NCBI GenBank assembly: GCA_019454185.1
Contig: CP075368.1
Location: forward strand, 1,488,001-1,552,000
Direction: 5' to 3'
Source of the DNA: Phycisphaeraceae bacterium
Lineage (GTDB): Bacteria; Planctomycetota; Phycisphaerae; Phycisphaerales; UBA1924
Length of the DNA stretch: 64,000 nt
Within the stretch, counting starts at the first letter, position 1. The number at the start of each line of letters is the position of its first letter. This document shows positions 47,226 through 54,901 of this stretch, piece after piece. The notes below the pieces were generated by a model. It did no database searches. It saw only the letters and a list, made by a program, of their open reading frames with translations, and was not told where the DNA came from. Position numbers and translations under genes: made by a program.

Positions 47226-47528
47226 TCACTTCGCTTTGGATGCCTCAGCGGCCCGGGCTTCCTTCCTCGCCTTGCTCTCCGCGGGCGATGGGCTGCGACG
47301 CAGCGCCGCCCGGGGCTGTGTACGCCCACGCAGACGCCGGAAGAGCAGCTTCTCAAGCCGCTTGCTGTCGGCGCTCGCCATGAAGCTGCCCTTGCGCAGC
47401 TTGCGGAGACGCTTGCCCGACTTGTGAGAACGAAGGTGCTTGAAGTTCGCAGACTTGTGACGGATCTTCCCGGTCTTGGAGACCCGGATCCGCTTCAACA
47501 AGCCCTTATGGCTTTTGTTCTTGGACAT
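47226..47528 (-). CDS. rpmI: 50S ribosomal protein L35 with C-terminal extension
   Basis: 100 residues versus about 65 for typical L35. The core (SKNKSHKGLLKRIRVSKTGK, HLRSHKSGKRLRKLRKG) is recognisable at residues 3-50. The last 40 residues are basic and Ala/Arg/Pro-rich, an extension of unknown role. AAGGA eight bases before the ATG supports the start. The infC gene that usually precedes it is absent. Confidence 0.92.
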   Translation of the reverse strand: MSKNKSHKGLLKRIRVSKTGKIRHKSANFKHLRSHKSGKRLRKLRKGSFMASADSKRLEKLLFRRLRGRTQPRAALRRSPSPAESKARKEARAAEASKAK

Positions 47529-47711
47529 GGCGCCAATCCTTCACCGGAGCAATGGCCCGGTTGTGCTTGCGACAAGACAACAATCCCTCCGGCGACCCGG
47601 GATGGGGAGGGGAAGGTTAGACACCCCAAGCCCGAACAGCAAGGCAACTTGATCAGACCGACCTCACACGACCCAACCGCTCACAGAGGACACCCGTGTC
47701 CTTTGAACGGC
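47529..47711 (-). promoter_or_regulatory. leader of rpmI-rplT
   Basis: 183 bases with no gene. A 6-bp CCGGAG/CTCCGG pair near the 3' end could fold a leader hairpin. The position is that of an L20-regulated leader, but I see no clear match to known L20 operator structure and no strong promoter hexamers. Confidence 0.35.
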
Positions 47712-48950
47712 TCACGGCCCCAGAAAGACATCCATCGCATGGGATGGGAGCTCATTGCCGCGGATGGGCTCGATCGTGGAACGCCCGCGGATCGCTCGGA
47801 TTCGATCCTCGATCGACCGGGGGAGCCAGATGTTGTCAACCGTCTCGGCGAGGACAGGAGATTTGGCCCAGGTCGCAGACCCGTCGCCACGAAGCAGGTG
47901 CTGCCCCCTGTCGTCGTGGTTCGGAGAATTTGCCTCAGGGTGCACCGGCTGGCCTCGAACAGCCATCAACACCACCGGCGACCGGTCGGCGAGAATGACC
48001 GAGCGGGGATCGTCGTGGACTCTTGGAGCCGCGCCGGCCGGAATCAGACGATACGAGTAAGAGACCTGCTCCAGACGACGCCAGTCAAATCCCGAGGTCT
48101 GGCCGGTTTCCGTCGGTGCTTCCGGATTCCCAGGGCATGACAAATCGCGGAGATCCACATATCCGGCTGCGACGAGCGAGAACAGATTCGCGGAATTCGA
48201 CCTGTCCCTCCCCTTGCCGACATCCCACCAACTCCCGCCGCCAAATCCGGCATTGGCGATCGGCAACACATCGCGGTTGTCAGCGGCATAGGAAGAGAAC
48301 GCCAGTGCTGTGGAACCAAGGTTGGCCTGACAGAGCGTCTGCTGCATGTGGGCACGGGTGCTCGACATCACGGGAATCGCAACTGCGGCCCCGATCAGCA
48401 GCATCGCGGCGACCGTCACCAGATCGTTGATCCTCAGCCGCCCACGACGCGGCGCGATATCGCTGCCGACACGGAGACGCCCGACACGCTGCGACTCGGC
48501 TCCCTGAACAGCGAGCAAGGTCCGCTCGATCAAAGAGGATGCATTCGTGCCCGCCGGAGCGGAATCAACAAGCAGCCGTCCGATCTTCTCATGCTGAGAA
48601 ACGCGAGACCGGAGCGAGCCGGGAACCCGTGTCGAGTCATAGCCCGCGATCACCCACGCATCCATGGCCTCCTGATCTGCGGGGTGCAGCGTCGGAACCG
48701 AAGCGTCGGCATGCCCCTTCGCTCGCATGGCCCGGGCAAAGGCGACGTCCACCAGAATGTTGTCAGATCGCACTTTCGAGCACGAGAGGAAGCCGAGTGC
48801 CTGAGCGATTCTCGCGGCTCGTGTCCGCAGGACCGGATCGACTCGATCTGGCTCCCAGCCGGCTTCAACGAGGGCGTCGATCGCGAGCCGATCTGGCTCG
48901 CTCGGCAGTACGCCATCATGCGAATGCGTGTCGCTCATGCCGCTCAACAT
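47712..48950 (-). CDS. membrane protein with duplicated N-terminal module and pseudopilin-like C-domain
   Basis: 412 residues, not recognised as a named family. Two copies of a module are visible: residues about 23-75 (DALVEAGWEPDRVDPVLRTR) and about 95-148 (DAWVIAGYDSTRVPGSLRSR), sharing DA-x-V-x-AG-aromatic-x-x-x-RV and L-R-S/T-R. A single membrane segment spans about 178-196. The periplasmic part begins LCQANLGSTALAFSSYAADN, resembling planctomycete pseudopilin-like (DUF1559/H-X9-DG) domains and ends in RGDGSATW. Directly after the ECF sigma gene (three-base gap), it is a candidate anti-sigma factor; that role is inference. ATG 48950, with 48938 as alternative. Confidence 0.6.
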   Translation of the reverse strand: MLSGMSDTHSHDGVLPSEPDRLAIDALVEAGWEPDRVDPVLRTRAARIAQALGFLSCSKVRSDNILVDVAFARAMRAKGHADASVPTLHPADQEAMDAWVIAGYDSTRVPGSLRSRVSQHEKIGRLLVDSAPAGTNASSLIERTLLAVQGAESQRVGRLRVGSDIAPRRGRLRINDLVTVAAMLLIGAAVAIPVMSSTRAHMQQTLCQANLGSTALAFSSYAADNRDVLPIANAGFGGGSWWDVGKGRDRSNSANLFSLVAAGYVDLRDLSCPGNPEAPTETGQTSGFDWRRLEQVSYSYRLIPAGAAPRVHDDPRSVILADRSPVVLMAVRGQPVHPEANSPNHDDRGQHLLRGDGSATWAKSPVLAETVDNIWLPRSIEDRIRAIRGRSTIEPIRGNELPSHAMDVFLGP

Positions 48951-48953
48951 CCT

Positions 48954-49574
48954 TTAGGAATGCTCTTGATCTGATGCGCTCCGTGAGACCTGCCCGAACC
49001 TTTGCGCAAAGGACGCAACCGCCGCATGGAGTCTCGATTTGACCGTTCCAAGCGGGATCTGAAGGTCCTCAGCGATCTGTGCGTAGGAAAGACGCTGGAA
49101 ATACGCAAGTAGCAGAATCTCTCGGAGCTGCGGCGACATGCTCTGTATTGCCTGCTGTACCATGGCGTCCCGCTCACTCGCCTGCATCGAAGCATCAGGA
49201 GGAGGTATATCCACCTCCAGAAGATCCACAAATGTCGCCGTCCCATCGCCGTCCTGACGAACCGGCGCCGACAGATCGACCGTCTGCCGCCGCCCCTTCT
49301 TACGGAGGTAGTCCCGCCCCTTGTTCGCGGCGATCGTAAAAAGCCATGGTCGGAATGTGCGTTCTCGGTCGAACGTATCCGCAGAGAGGTGGACCTGGAC
49401 CCAGGCCTCCTGGAAGACATCCTCCGCGGCCTGCCGATCCCCCACTAACCTGAACAAAAACGCCAGTAAGTCGTCGTGATGCCGTTCGATGAGCGTCCGA
49501 AACGCCTGGGTGTCTCCACCCCGGTACCGCTCAAAGAGTGCTTCGTCGGTCGGTTGTGCGTTCAGATTGGGCAC
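48954..49574 (-). CDS. ECF-type RNA polymerase sigma factor
   Basis: About 206 residues. Region 2 is visible as ERHHDDLLAFLFRLVGDRQA and DVFQEAWVQVH, region 4 as QSMSPQLREILLLAYFQRLS plus YAQIAEDLQIPLGTVKSRLH with a helix-turn-helix. It directs polymerase to a small regulon, probably under control of the membrane protein encoded next. The frame is open to 49706; I chose the GTG at 49574 because the N-terminal residues then fit the family. No strong ribosome site is seen. It diverges from the EAL gene by about 190 to 270 bases. Confidence 0.88.
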   Translation of the reverse strand: MPNLNAQPTDEALFERYRGGDTQAFRTLIERHHDDLLAFLFRLVGDRQAAEDVFQEAWVQVHLSADTFDRERTFRPWLFTIAANKGRDYLRKKGRRQTVDLSAPVRQDGDGTATFVDLLEVDIPPPDASMQASERDAMVQQAIQSMSPQLREILLLAYFQRLSYAQIAEDLQIPLGTVKSRLHAAVASFAQRFGQVSRSASDQEHS

Positions 49575-49842
49575 CGCGGCATGGTCCGGAAAGGTCTTTA
49601 GGGGTCTATCGCCGGGAACCCCGCCTCCCGGGCAACCCCAGCACGGTGAGTGTACGGGATCAAGACTGTTCGGGATCGAACCAAACCAAGGCAAGTTGCT
49701 CGGCAACGGCGCATCCCTCGCCGTTGACCACGTCGGGTGACGGTTTACCCCAGATCACCTCCTGAGCATGAGATCGGAAAGGGCCGGTGATCCGCGGTAT
49801 CGGCTCCCAGCAGCGGGGTTCCAGATGCTGTACGCTGAGAAA

Positions 49843-50616
49843 ATGAGTGATGCCGAGATGCGTGTGGTCGTGCCCCCGTTGACTATGCACTACCAGCCGG
49901 TTGTTGACCTGCAGACGGGGGCGGTCGCGGGTGCGGAGGCGTTGATGCGGTTCGTGGCTCCAGACGGCTCGCTCGTCTCGCCCGCTCAAGACGGCCTGAT
50001 CGACCGCATCGAGAACGATCCGATCGCGGTTGTTGAGATGATGGAACGGCTGTTCGACTGCCTCGTGAAAGACGCTTCGCCTCTCTTCGACCGTGTGCCC
50101 GGCTTCTATATGAGCGTCAACGTGCCGCCCTCTGTGCTTGGAACAGGGCACATCGCCCGGATCATGGCCGCCTCTGGGATGGAGCGGCACAGGACACGCC
50201 TCGTCGCGGAGATCACCGAACGCCAGGCGCTGACCGATGTCGGCCGAGATGCGCTCGCGAGGTCGCGCGCAGCAGGTATCCGCGTGGCCGTTGATGACTT
50301 TGGAACGGGCCAGAGCGGTCTGGCTCAACTGATGGGACTTGAGTTCGACATTCTGAAGATCGATCGCTCTCAGGTGCAGCCGCTGCTGAAGAGCGTGACG
50401 GCGGAGCGGCTTCTTCGTGGCGTCGTCGCCCTGGCCGGACCGCTCAGGGTTCGGTTGACCGCCGAGGGTGTCGAGACGAAAGAACAAGCGTTCTTCCTCC
50501 GCGCCGCCGGCGTGGACTATGGGCAGGGGTGGTACTGGAGCAAGGCGACACCGATCGACGAGTTCGAGCGTGCGATGAGCATGGGGTACGCGAAGACACT
50601 GCAATTCGACGCATGA
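49843..50616 (+). CDS. EAL-domain protein, putative c-di-GMP phosphodiesterase
   Basis: 257 residues, a stand-alone EAL domain without GGDEF or sensor domain. The ExLxR motif is EALMR, then YMSVNVPPS (Asn), VAEITE (Glu), AVDDFGTGQSG (Asp-Asp), ILKIDR (Lys-x-Asp) and LTAEGVET (Glu): all metal and catalytic positions look intact. It probably hydrolyses c-di-GMP. The frame is open to 49768 and includes in-frame ATGs at 49825 and 49843; the start is uncertain. The gene is alone, divergent from the sigma factor gene. Confidence 0.84.
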   Translation: MSDAEMRVVVPPLTMHYQPVVDLQTGAVAGAEALMRFVAPDGSLVSPAQDGLIDRIENDPIAVVEMMERLFDCLVKDASPLFDRVPGFYMSVNVPPSVLGTGHIARIMAASGMERHRTRLVAEITERQALTDVGRDALARSRAAGIRVAVDDFGTGQSGLAQLMGLEFDILKIDRSQVQPLLKSVTAERLLRGVVALAGPLRVRLTAEGVETKEQAFFLRAAGVDYGQGWYWSKATPIDEFERAMSMGYAKTLQFDA

Positions 50617-50645
50617 CGACACACCGAAAGGCCCTGAGCGATCGC

Positions 50646-53261
50646 TCACACGATTCGCAACGCAACCTGGCGCGAACGATCTTTGGCCGTCGGCTGTTCG
50701 ACGGTGCTCTTCGGCTGGGACTCGACCGGTTCCCAGAGACACCGCAGCCGGGCCCTGTAGACGCGCTCGAACAGCGCGGCCTTTCGCTCTGCGCCCCAAA
50801 GGTCTGTGGTCGGGCGTTCGCTCGCGATGGCCACCAGCGTTGCTTCGCGTGAGCCGTCGGCACCCGATCTCGTGCGGAGGGAGATATCGCTGATAAGCTG
50901 TGTGTGAGCGCGGTCGAGTCCGTCTGCGACACGGAGAATCGCCGCCAACGCCTTGACGATCCGACGATCAGGGCGCGAGAGCAACTTGTACGACCCATGA
51001 CGTCCGGACGGTTCGGCCCGGCGGTGATACCGTGCGATGTTCGCGATGATGCCGATCTGCCTCTTCGTAAAGCCCGGAATCGCGCTGTTCAGAATCAGCC
51101 GCATGCTGTGCTTGTGGTGCCCTGCGTAATTGATCAGATAGCCGACATCGTGGAGCACGGCAGCCGCTTCCAGAAGCGTCCTGCACTCGTTCGTCGATAC
51201 GCCTCGCGGAAGCAGATCCGCCCGCAGCAGATGATCGAACAGCCGCAGGGAGAGCATCGCCACATGCTCCGAGTGCTCCCGTTCGTAACGACACCCCTCG
51301 GCAAACCGCCTTGCTGCGGACATGGCACGCGAGCCGCTTGCCGGCACGGACGGGCGTTCCGTCTCGGAGATCATTTCGAGCATGATCCCATCGCGGATCC
51401 CCCGATCATGAACCCGAAGCCGATTCGCGTTGAGATGCCTCAGCACACCCTCGGCGATCGCCGCTCCTGCAACGATGATGTCCGCCCGCTCAGGGTTCAG
51501 ACGCGGAACTCGCATGCGGTCGCGCAGCGACATATCACCGAGGCGGTCGAGCAGGTGCCGGACCTCGGATCGTCTCAATTCCGTTCCTTCGGCACCGGCG
51601 ACAGACTCAGAACGCACACTCGCTATCGCAGCGAGAGAGGTGAAGGTCCCGCCGGTGCCTACGACCAGATTCGGCGCAAACGGCACCTCCGGCAGTGCGA
51701 GCTCAAGGGCTCGGCGCACATACCGGCGCATGCGACGCACCGTTTTCTCTCGATCGTGCGGTACAAACATCTCTGTCAGACGGACCGCTCCCATCCGGAT
51801 CGAGCAGAGGTGCTCTATCGCCCCCTTGGTCGAGAGCACGATCTCCGTGCTCCCGCCCCCGATATCGACCACCGCAGTCGGGGTTTCACCGATGTCGAAG
51901 CCAGCCGCGACACTCCGATGAGCGGCCCTCGCCTCGTCCTCCTCGCTCAGCACTTCCAAGGAGACACCCGCCAGCTCTCGCACGAGCGCGAGAAACTCAC
52001 GCTGGTTCGTCGCATCACGCGTCGCTGAAGTCCCGAAGACCCGCAGTCGAGAGACCCCGTACCCCTGCGCGATCCCCCTCATCCTCGCGATTGTCTCAGC
52101 CGTGCGAAGCATCGACTGCGCGGAGAGCATCCCCGTGGACATCAGCCCTTGTCCCAGACGGGTGCTCTCCTTCTCGTCGTCGAGCACGCGGTACGTTCCA
52201 TCCGTGAGCAACTCGCCCACCAGCAAGCGGACACTGTTGCTCCCGACATCGATAACCGCGTATCGATCGGCCCGGGTCGGAACGAGCGCCACCGCGTTCG
52301 CCGCCGGATCTGCGTTCGCGAAAAGGGGTGTTCCACGGGCCTCATCCGCCCACGATTGCAGCTCCGAGACAAGTCGAGCAAGATTGCCCGACTCGATGCG
52401 TGCCAGTGCAGATTCAAGACTCGACTGCTCGGAAGCGACCAACCAGGCATCAAGTGCTTCAACACCCTCCGCGCACGAACGCTCCAGGCGATGACGACTC
52501 GCCGCGAGGGTTGCGCGTGCCGAAGAGAGATCCGCGAGGTGCCCGAGCGACTCGAGCTCGTCATCAAGCCCCGATGCCGCACGCTCGTAGAGATGCGCGG
52601 GAGTGCATGCGCGTGTGATCTCAAGCACATGACGCAGCCCTCGTGCAGCGATGCGGAGCGAGTGGATCGACTCAACACTCGCGCCGGTAACGCTCGCCAA
52701 ATGCTCCTTCGCATCCTCGCTCCTGCGCGTGATCGCATTGACCGCTACATCGCTGTAAAGCCGCGACTCGCCATCGGGCTGGAATGCGTCTCTCTCCAGT
52801 CGCCCGATCAGCGATTCGATTCCGGCCAAACGGGCCTTGCCGATCGATTTTGCCGCGTTCTCTACCTTGCGAAGCCGTATGTGCTTGACCGCATCAACCA
52901 GTGCACGCCGCTCCTTCCGCTTCAGCACGCCGCCCTGACGCGCCGAAGCATTCACCGCGTCAAGAAAGATGTCCCAATCTCGGACCTTGCCGGCAGCCTT
53001 CCTGATCGCAACGACCTCGCGAGCCAGCCGCGGCAGAACCCGGTCATTCAGGCATGGAAGAAAGACGCTGGCCGCTTCATCCATCCTGCGGCACGCCGTG
53101 CGGAGTTCGTGCGTGGATCGTCTACCAAGCCGGTCGGCTTTCGCCTCACGCGCCGCCCCAATGACCGAAGTGCCGTGCGAGTTGATGATCGCGGCTGCCG
53201 CGATCTCAGCCGGGAATGCCGCACCGATCTGGACTGCCGGATGGCCGGGCTTCGTGGTCAT
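50646..53261 (-). CDS. CHAD-Ppx/GppA-HD fusion, polyphosphate or ppGpp phosphatase
   Basis: 871 residues, the longest fusion here. Residues about 30-330 form a CHAD domain (STHELRTACRRMDEA and SIHSLRIAARGLRHVLE repeats, basic His-bearing helices). From about 337, YAVIDVGSNSVRLLVGEL opens a Ppx/GppA actin-fold phosphatase, with VVDIGGGSTEIVLS near 460. The C-terminal part contains LHDVGYLINYAGHHKHS near 700, an HD-like helical domain as in long Ppx/GppA enzymes. It hydrolyses polyphosphate and/or pppGpp. CHAD binds polyphosphate, so the N-domain may tether substrate. It is divergent from the HlyD cluster. Confidence 0.86.
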   Translation of the reverse strand: MTTKPGHPAVQIGAAFPAEIAAAAIINSHGTSVIGAAREAKADRLGRRSTHELRTACRRMDEAASVFLPCLNDRVLPRLAREVVAIRKAAGKVRDWDIFLDAVNASARQGGVLKRKERRALVDAVKHIRLRKVENAAKSIGKARLAGIESLIGRLERDAFQPDGESRLYSDVAVNAITRRSEDAKEHLASVTGASVESIHSLRIAARGLRHVLEITRACTPAHLYERAASGLDDELESLGHLADLSSARATLAASRHRLERSCAEGVEALDAWLVASEQSSLESALARIESGNLARLVSELQSWADEARGTPLFANADPAANAVALVPTRADRYAVIDVGSNSVRLLVGELLTDGTYRVLDDEKESTRLGQGLMSTGMLSAQSMLRTAETIARMRGIAQGYGVSRLRVFGTSATRDATNQREFLALVRELAGVSLEVLSEEDEARAAHRSVAAGFDIGETPTAVVDIGGGSTEIVLSTKGAIEHLCSIRMGAVRLTEMFVPHDREKTVRRMRRYVRRALELALPEVPFAPNLVVGTGGTFTSLAAIASVRSESVAGAEGTELRRSEVRHLLDRLGDMSLRDRMRVPRLNPERADIIVAGAAIAEGVLRHLNANRLRVHDRGIRDGIMLEMISETERPSVPASGSRAMSAARRFAEGCRYEREHSEHVAMLSLRLFDHLLRADLLPRGVSTNECRTLLEAAAVLHDVGYLINYAGHHKHSMRLILNSAIPGFTKRQIGIIANIARYHRRAEPSGRHGSYKLLSRPDRRIVKALAAILRVADGLDRAHTQLISDISLRTRSGADGSREATLVAIASERPTTDLWGAERKAALFERVYRARLRCLWEPVESQPKSTVEQPTAKDRSRQVALRIV

Positions 53262-53462
53262 GCACGCCTCGTTGTGAACAGTACATGCTACATGCCTGTG
53301 TGCATCTCTTGAAGAAACAGCGAAGGATCTTCACGGTTTGTTTGGGTAATGAACGCATTCGCATACGGGAGTGGAACAGAGCCCGCTACGATGCGAAGAT
53401 AGTTCGGCGTGGTGTCATGCCGGCGCGTCCGAGGGGCGTGCGAGGCATGCCAGTGGGGACCG

Positions 53463-54365
53463 ATGGAGACCATCCTGATGGACCTCGAAGGGCGACCGGG
53501 AATCCGGTGGCGATTGTGGACTCTGCCAGTCATTGCAGCCATGGGCTGTCTCGCGACGACGCGTGCCGCCCACCAACCCTCGGAAGAACTGCTCGGGCCG
53601 TTCCCAGCCATATCCCGCCCGTCGGACTTCCGTGAACTCGCCGTTGCCGTGCGCGGAAGAGTGGATCGGGTCTTGGTGAAGCCAGGTGACGAGGTCTCAC
53701 CCGGAGACGAGCTGCTCATGCTCGAAGATGCCGTCCAGCGACGCACGATCGAGCTGGCAAGGATCGCATCAACCGACGATTCGAACGTCCGAAACGCGTC
53801 GCTCTTGCGCGATCACTGGGCGGAAGAGGTTCGCTTGACCACCGCTTCGAATCAACAGGGCGGCGCAAGTGAGAACGAGGTTCGAGACGCCAGACTCAAA
53901 CTCGGACAGTCAGAGATCGCGCTCGACTCTGCGCGGCTCAGACTCACCGAGGCGAGCATCGAACTGGAACGGGAACTCGCACGACTCGACGAGATGCGAG
54001 TCGTTTCACCGATCAAAGGGGTCGTTCTTGAGGTTCACAAGCGAAAGGGTGAGACCGCCGACGAGCAGACCAAGGTCCTGACGATCGTGGCGACGGACCC
54101 GCTCTGGCTCGAAGTCAACGTGCCGACACGCGAGGCCATGCGCCTGAGGGTCGGCGACACCGCCCGTGTGCTCTGGCAGGATCTCGCCGAAGACGCCGAA
54201 CAGACCGGACGCGTGATCTTCATCTCCCCTACCGGGCACGCGGGGGCGCGGCAGGTCCAGGTGAGGATCGAGATCGAGAACGACCGTGACCTTCCAAGCG
54301 GCCTGCACGGAAACGTGATGTTCCTTTCACCCTCTGGGGTAAGCGGAAAACGTGCTGGACCCTGA
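53463..54365 (+). CDS. periplasmic adaptor protein (HlyD/RND-type membrane fusion protein)
   Basis: About 300 residues. The start lies among ATG 53463 and ATG 53478; GGAG precedes the latter by nine bases. The N-terminus has a signal-like hydrophobic segment (LWTLPVIAAMGCLAT) that could be a lipoprotein or membrane anchor. AVRGRVDRVLVKPGDEVSPG is the first half of a lipoyl domain, a coiled-coil hairpin of about 90 residues follows, then VVSPIKGVVLEVHKRKGE closes the lipoyl domain and a beta-barrel ends the protein. Adaptors link inner-membrane transporters to outer-membrane pores. It is first of the cluster. Confidence 0.83.
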   Translation: METILMDLEGRPGIRWRLWTLPVIAAMGCLATTRAAHQPSEELLGPFPAISRPSDFRELAVAVRGRVDRVLVKPGDEVSPGDELLMLEDAVQRRTIELARIASTDDSNVRNASLLRDHWAEEVRLTTASNQQGGASENEVRDARLKLGQSEIALDSARLRLTEASIELERELARLDEMRVVSPIKGVVLEVHKRKGETADEQTKVLTIVATDPLWLEVNVPTREAMRLRVGDTARVLWQDLAEDAEQTGRVIFISPTGHAGARQVQVRIEIENDRDLPSGLHGNVMFLSPSGVSGKRAGP

Positions 54366-54517
54366 GAAGGCGATGTCTACTGTTCAGACCACCCCGGAGA
54401 CAGATCTCGACTCGGCCGTGCGCCCTGTCGAGCTGCGAGCGGCGGCCTTGCTCACGCTGGCCCGAAGCACCGGACACAAACCGTTACGATCTCATCCACT
54501 CAGGAAAGGACAGTCCC

Positions 54518-54850
54518 ATGTCAGAAGCCGGCAACGACCAGTCTCGTCAGATTCAGCTCCGGATCGACGAGTCCAAGATGAACACGACCTATGCGAACAC
54601 GATCAGAACCTCGACAACTGCGGACGAGGTTGTGATGGACTTCGGCATGAACCTCCCCATGCAGGTCGCCGAGAACCAGCAGGCGATTATGTTCAACGTG
54701 GGCAGCCGCGTGATCATGAACTGGGCCGGCGCAAAGCGTCTGGCCATCAGTCTCGGGCAGGTCGTGCGCCAGTACGAAGACAGGAACGGCCAGATCCAGA
54801 TTGGCCCTGTCAGCCGTCAGGATGGCGACGGCCCGAAGCTCTCTCAGTGA
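54518..54850 (+). CDS. DUF3467 protein
   Basis: 110 residues. IQLRIDESKMNTTYANTIR, DEVVMDFGMNLPM and RLAISLGQVVRQYEDRNG match the DUF3467 family, a small beta-rich domain found widely in planctomycetes and proteobacteria. Function unknown. It has AGGA eight bases before the ATG. It is placed between two adaptor genes, 152 bases after the first and 51 before the second, on the same strand, so it may be part of the export operon or a passenger. Confidence 0.82.
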   Translation: MSEAGNDQSRQIQLRIDESKMNTTYANTIRTSTTADEVVMDFGMNLPMQVAENQQAIMFNVGSRVIMNWAGAKRLAISLGQVVRQYEDRNGQIQIGPVSRQDGDGPKLSQ

Positions 54851-54901
54851 GCGAGAAGCGAGCTGGCGTGATATCAAACGACACTGGCAAGGAGCTCGCG
54901 C

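Noticed and set aside
50904..52028. 374-codon plus-strand frame inside the CHAD-Ppx gene
   Set aside because: Antisense shadow of an intact long fusion protein; Arg/Pro/His-rich with no motif.
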